Source: an uncultured Candidatus Actinomarina sp. (GTDB lineage Bacteria > Actinomycetota > Acidimicrobiia > Actinomarinales > Actinomarinaceae). From it: 64,000 bases of DNA. The first letter of the stretch is position 1. Each line of letters begins with the position of its first letter. Under the pieces are notes generated by a model. It was not told where the DNA came from and made no database searches. It saw nothing but the letters and a program-made list of their open reading frames with translations. Positions 61,062-64,000 of this stretch are shown one piece after another. Location of the stretch: positions 1 to 64,000 of the forward strand of contig CACNFT010000004.1 of NCBI GenBank assembly GCA_902619825.1. The letters are read 5' to 3'. A program made the position numbers and the translations under genes.

Positions 61062-62363
61062 ATGAACGAAAATAAAAAAAACGAAGTAATGTTAATTGGG
61101 TTACCTAATTCAGGTAAATCTACACTTATTAATACTCTAACAAATAAGAAAAACTCAATTATAGGATCTGAACCAAATACTACTCGGGATAAAGTAAGTA
61201 CAGTTATAGAAATTAACAACAAACAGATAACTTTATCTGACCTACCAGGTTTTGATGAAAATCCAGACAACTTTAATAAAGCATTTCAAGACAATTTTCA
61301 ACATTTGATAGAAGATGCTCGGCGAGTGTTGTTTGTAATTGATGTAAATTCAAAAAATTTCACTGGACTTGATAAGATAAATAATTTACTTCAAATCAAT
61401 AATGTTGAAGACAAAGTAACAACAGTTTTCAATAAGTGTGAAAATTTTAATGAATACGATCTTGATAAAAGGATGTTCAAATATATTTATGGTAGAGAAA
61501 TTTATATATCTGGATTTCACAAAATTGGCACAGATGAATTATTAGATGACTTGATTAAATATTCAGGTGTAGAAAAAAGTGGTGACTTAAATAGTAAGAA
61601 TGCAATTTCTATAATTGGAAAACCAAATTCAGGTAAGTCTACATTATTCAACGCATTTCTTGAGAAGGAAAGATCAATCGTATCAGACATACCTGGAACA
61701 ACAAGAGATTCAATTATTGAAGAAGTTATTTTTGACGATAAAGTATTTAATATACTCGATACTGCAGGCGTGCCTAGAAAAAAACAAAAAGATCAAATAG
61801 ATAGATATGCATCAGATTTATCTATAAAAACGTTAAATCATTCACTAATTTCATTTGTTGTTGTTGATTCTTCTCAAGGAATAAACTTTGAAGACATGAG
61901 ATTAATTAATGAATCTATAGAAAATTTTTGTACTCCAATTTTAGTACTGAACAAATGGGACCTTCTTAATGAAGAAGATAAATTAAATATTAATTCAAAT
62001 TTGAAAACTCAATTAAAAAAATTTAGTTGGCTTAATGTCATTAGAATCTCTGCGCTTACTACTAAGGGTCTTAATAAATTTTCAAAAACTTTGAATGAAG
62101 TAAATACTCAATTAAATAATAGAATTAATACATCTGATTTAAATTTATATTTTAGAGAATTGTGGGTTGCAAAACCTCCTCATCCTTTTAGAGGAAAAAG
62201 AGCAAAATTAAAGTATGTAACCCAATATGACATATCTCCTCCTTCATTTTCATTTAATTTGAGTTCTAGAATACCTAAAAATTATTATTCCTTTATTGAA
62301 AATAAATTAAGAGAAGAATTTGGATTTAAGAATGTTTCATTAAAGATTAAATATAAGACCTGA
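61062..62363 (+). CDS. der: Der (EngA), double-GTPase ribosome assembly factor
   Basis: Der helps 50S subunit maturation and has two tandem GTPase domains. Domain 1 has GLPNSGKSTLINTL (G1), DLPGFDEN (G3) and FNKCENFN where the G4 NKxD should be, so Asp is Glu. Domain 2 has GKPNSGKSTLFNAF, DTAGVPRKK and LNKWD (normal G4). A KH-like C-terminal domain ends near LREEFGFKNVSLKIKYK. It has 433 residues. It starts at ATG 61062 with a leaderless-type -10. Confidence 0.95.
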   Translation: MNENKKNEVMLIGLPNSGKSTLINTLTNKKNSIIGSEPNTTRDKVSTVIEINNKQITLSDLPGFDENPDNFNKAFQDNFQHLIEDARRVLFVIDVNSKNFTGLDKINNLLQINNVEDKVTTVFNKCENFNEYDLDKRMFKYIYGREIYISGFHKIGTDELLDDLIKYSGVEKSGDLNSKNAISIIGKPNSGKSTLFNAFLEKERSIVSDIPGTTRDSIIEEVIFDDKVFNILDTAGVPRKKQKDQIDRYASDLSIKTLNHSLISFVVVDSSQGINFEDMRLINESIENFCTPILVLNKWDLLNEEDKLNINSNLKTQLKKFSWLNVIRISALTTKGLNKFSKTLNEVNTQLNNRINTSDLNLYFRELWVAKPPHPFRGKRAKLKYVTQYDISPPSFSFNLSSRIPKNYYSFIENKLREEFGFKNVSLKIKYKT

Positions 62364-62364
62364 T

Positions 62365-62463
62365 ATGGAAAATTTCGGATTTAAATTTGGTGTTTTTTTA
62401 TTTGGTTTTTACCTCGTGGTTAGAATTTATCAGGTTGTAGTTAACATTTTTGTTAACCTTTAG
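62365..62463 (+). CDS. Possible hydrophobic micropeptide (32 aa)
   Basis: Immediately after der an ATG opens 32 codons encoding MENFGFKFGVFLFGFYLVV, one Arg, and VVVNIFVNL, a highly aromatic hydrophobic segment. No family is recognised and there is no ribosome site. It could be a real small membrane peptide, or chance in AT-rich DNA where random frames look hydrophobic. Confidence 0.3.
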   Translation: MENFGFKFGVFLFGFYLVVRIYQVVVNIFVNL

Positions 62464-62506
62464 TGCTAAATTATCAAATGAATGTATAAATTATTATTTA
62501 TATATC

Positions 62507-62534
62507 TTGATATCGTCATTAACACACCTAATAT
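62507..62534 (+). promoter_or_regulatory. Candidate promoter of the solute-binding protein gene
   Basis: TTGATA (62507-62512) and TAATAT (62529-62534), 16 bases apart, form one of the best -35/-10 pairs in the window. Transcription would begin near 62541, just at the foot of the hairpin that follows. Confidence 0.5.
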
Positions 62535-62540
62535 AAGTAC

Positions 62541-62564
62541 ATCCACTTTTTAAGTGGATTTTTT
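62541..62564 (+). terminator. Hairpin with T-run in the 5' leader of the solute-binding protein gene
   Basis: ATCCACTT and AAGTGGAT form a perfect 8-bp stem around a three-base loop (62541-62559) and six T follow (62559-62564). It looks like an intrinsic terminator, but lies between the promoter candidate and the gene's Shine-Dalgarno (62574-62580). It may be a terminator of upstream transcripts, an attenuator, or a 5' stabilising stem. Confidence 0.55.
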
Positions 62565-62584
62565 GTATACAAAAAGGAGAAAAA

Positions 62585-64000
62585 TTGAGTATAAAAACTA
62601 ACTCCAGAAGTTGGCGATTTTTAATGCTTTTTGTCGTATTTGCAATGGTTGTTGTTGCTTGTGGAGATACAAGTGATGACGCTGCTGATGACGTTGTTGA
62701 AGAATCATCTGATACAACTGCTGCACCAGCCACAACTACTGCACCTGCACAAGAAGAGTCATCTTCTGCACCAGATGGTGTATTTAAGTTAGCTATATTT
62801 CAAGATCCTGCAACACAGAATCTCTTCAAATGGTATGACACAGATACAGATGCTTACTCTCTATATCAGATGACTGGCCAATCTGTTTCATTGTTTGGAA
62901 TTTCATATCCAAACTATACACTCATACCATCAATGGCAACTGAGCTAGTTGAAACATCAACCGACAATGGTGATGGTACATTCAGCTATACAGTTCCTAT
63001 TGTTGAAGGATACGAGTGGAGTGACGGAAACCCAATAACAGCTCAAGACTGGGTATTTACATATAACACTGCAAAAGGACTTCCATTGTTAGGTCAATGG
63101 GCTGCAGTGTGGCCTTCAAATTGTGAGGTCGAATGTGTAACCAATGTTGAAGCAATTGATGACTATACAGTTAAAATTTCATTTAACTATGATCCGGGAT
63201 TGACCGGATGGCAATATGGTGCAGCTGTTGCACCAGCTTTATCAAAAGCTTACTGGGAACAATTCGCAACTTCCAGAGAGGATCTACTAGCAGTTTCTGG
63301 TGCTGAAGCACCTGTTGCTAGCGCTTTTGTGTATGACAAGATTGAACAAGGTGCATTTTATACCTGGACATATGATTCAGATACAATGTATTTCGGTGGA
63401 GAGACAACAAACTATGCTAATGGTGGTGTAGCAATATCCCAAGATAACGGGGTTGCACCAGCTGTTTCAGGTGAGTTTGGTGATCTTTCTGGAGAATCTT
63501 TCACATATGCAAATGGACCATTTGTTGGACAAGTAGAATTCTCTATTTATAACGATCAAGATTCAGCTTATCTTGCGTTTGAAAATGGAGATGTTGACTT
63601 CGTTCTTAACCCAAGCGGTGTTAAGAGAGCAACTTATGAGAAGCTTTCCAGAATTCCTGGAACAGAAGTTATTTCTAACTTCTCAAATGGTATGAGATAT
63701 ATGGCGTTTAACACCAGAGTTTTCCCTGGTAGTAATAAAGCTTATAGACAAGCTGTAGGTTGTATTGTCGATAAAAATTATGTTATCAACAATGTTCTAC
63801 AAGGAGTCGCAATCAATATGGATGGACAGATGCCAGCCGCACTTACATCATGGGTTGCACCAGTTACTGGTGTGCTCAATGATTGTGCCGGCCTCTCAGC
63901 ACAAGAAAAATGGGAGAAATCCATTCAGATACTACAAGATGCTGGCTGGCAAGCAACTGACTGGGGTTCACACCCAGGTGGTGCTGAAAGAGCTATAGCT
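62585..64000 (+). CDS. Family 5 extracellular solute-binding lipoprotein (peptide-type ABC transporter), 3' end outside window
   Basis: This is a substrate-binding lipoprotein of an oligopeptide/dipeptide-type ABC importer; 472 codons are visible. It starts at TTG 62585, with AAGGAGA ending four bases upstream. The signal peptide has NSRSWR, a hydrophobic core FLMLFVVFAMVVVA and the lipobox cysteine (VVVAC, about residue 26), so LspA should process it. A Thr/Ala/Glu-rich linker (about 27-60) follows. SBP_bac_5 features are EWSDGNPITAQDWVFTYN, FENGDVDFVLNPSG and MRYMAFNTRVFPGSNKAYRQAV (core MRYMAFNTRVF). It is less AT-rich than its neighbours, as for highly expressed genes. Permease genes probably follow. 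Confidence 0.9.
   Translation, partial: MSIKTNSRSWRFLMLFVVFAMVVVACGDTSDDAADDVVEESSDTTAAPATTTAPAQEESSSAPDGVFKLAIFQDPATQNLFKWYDTDTDAYSLYQMTGQSVSLFGISYPNYTLIPSMATELVETSTDNGDGTFSYTVPIVEGYEWSDGNPITAQDWVFTYNTAKGLPLLGQWAAVWPSNCEVECVTNVEAIDDYTVKISFNYDPGLTGWQYGAAVAPALSKAYWEQFATSREDLLAVSGAEAPVASAFVYDKIEQGAFYTWTYDSDTMYFGGETTNYANGGVAISQDNGVAPAVSGEFGDLSGESFTYANGPFVGQVEFSIYNDQDSAYLAFENGDVDFVLNPSGVKRATYEKLSRIPGTEVISNFSNGMRYMAFNTRVFPGSNKAYRQAVGCIVDKNYVINNVLQGVAINMDGQMPAALTSWVAPVTGVLNDCAGLSAQEKWEKSIQILQDAGWQATDWGSHPGGAERAIA

Noticed and set aside
63765-63998. Alternative frame within the solute-binding protein gene
   Set aside because: The lipoprotein frame runs uninterrupted from 62585 to the window end with clear family motifs.
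1-64000. CRISPR arrays, insertion sequences, integrons or a defence island
   Set aside because: I saw no regularly spaced repeats, transposase motifs, terminal inverted repeats or known defence genes; the only recombinase is the Xer protein at its usual address.

Overview
The window looks like chromosome of a streamlined, AT-rich marine actinobacterium, most likely close to 'Candidatus Actinomarina' (Acidimicrobiia). This placement is inference. It rests on low GC, very tight packing, an actinobacterial gene order (ftsW-murG-murC-murB-ftsQ-ftsZ-pgeF-yggS-sepF-yggT; ileS/traR/lspA/rluD/dnaE; rpsA-coaE-uvrB-uvrA-uvrC-rapZ-pgk-tpiA-secG; trmI...pafB-pafC-tatA-tatC-helicase; pyrG-xer-HD-scpA-scpB-rluB-cmk-der), a DUF4193 protein, a type 2 IleRS and no ftsA. 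I see no insertion sequences, prophage, CRISPR array or rRNA. Almost everything is housekeeping.

Layout. 2-7939: cell-wall and division cluster, reading rightwards. 7922-11065: ileS on the other strand. 11177-16408: a DksA/TraR-like protein, lspA, an RluD-type synthase, dnaE and a small protein. 16405-21377: thyX, transporters and redox genes, nth, ccdA, a YgfZ-like protein and hypotheticals. 21418-36597: tRNA-Leu(CAA), polA, rpsA, coaE, uvrB/A/C, rapZ, three glycolytic genes, secG and tRNA-Leu with anticodon AAG. 36605-45058: glutaminase, LON-domain protein, guaC, glutaredoxin, CDF transporter, msrB, DCC protein, yajQ, trmL, a membrane acyltransferase, an AI-2E-type permease and tiny membrane ORFs. 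45065-54532: trmI, ferredoxin, pafB/C, a TatA-like ORF, tatC, helicase, lipid kinase, DUF4193, GNAT, HAD, rhomboid and nadK. 54570-62363: pyrG, a frameshifted Xer recombinase, scpA/B, rluB, cmk, ispH and der. 62585-64000: a family 5 solute-binding lipoprotein cut by the window end.

The most interesting signals concern how genes are expressed. Fifteen genes have a TANNNT hexamer exactly six bases before the start codon, the geometry expected for leaderless mRNAs; genes with a good Shine-Dalgarno have longer leaders. All nine convergent gene pairs overlap at their 3' ends, leaving no room for intergenic terminators. An RluD-type gene appears to start at ATT, FtsZ carries a Lys/Ala-rich N-terminal tail with a second start site behind it, and a tRNA-Leu has A at the wobble position.

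Several losses are visible at conserved addresses: no Pup-proteasome genes between trmI and pafBC, no yvcK/whiA/gap between rapZ and pgk, and no divIVA after yggT. These are statements about this window only; the genes could lie elsewhere. I did not find a clearly new multi-gene defence or metabolic system here.
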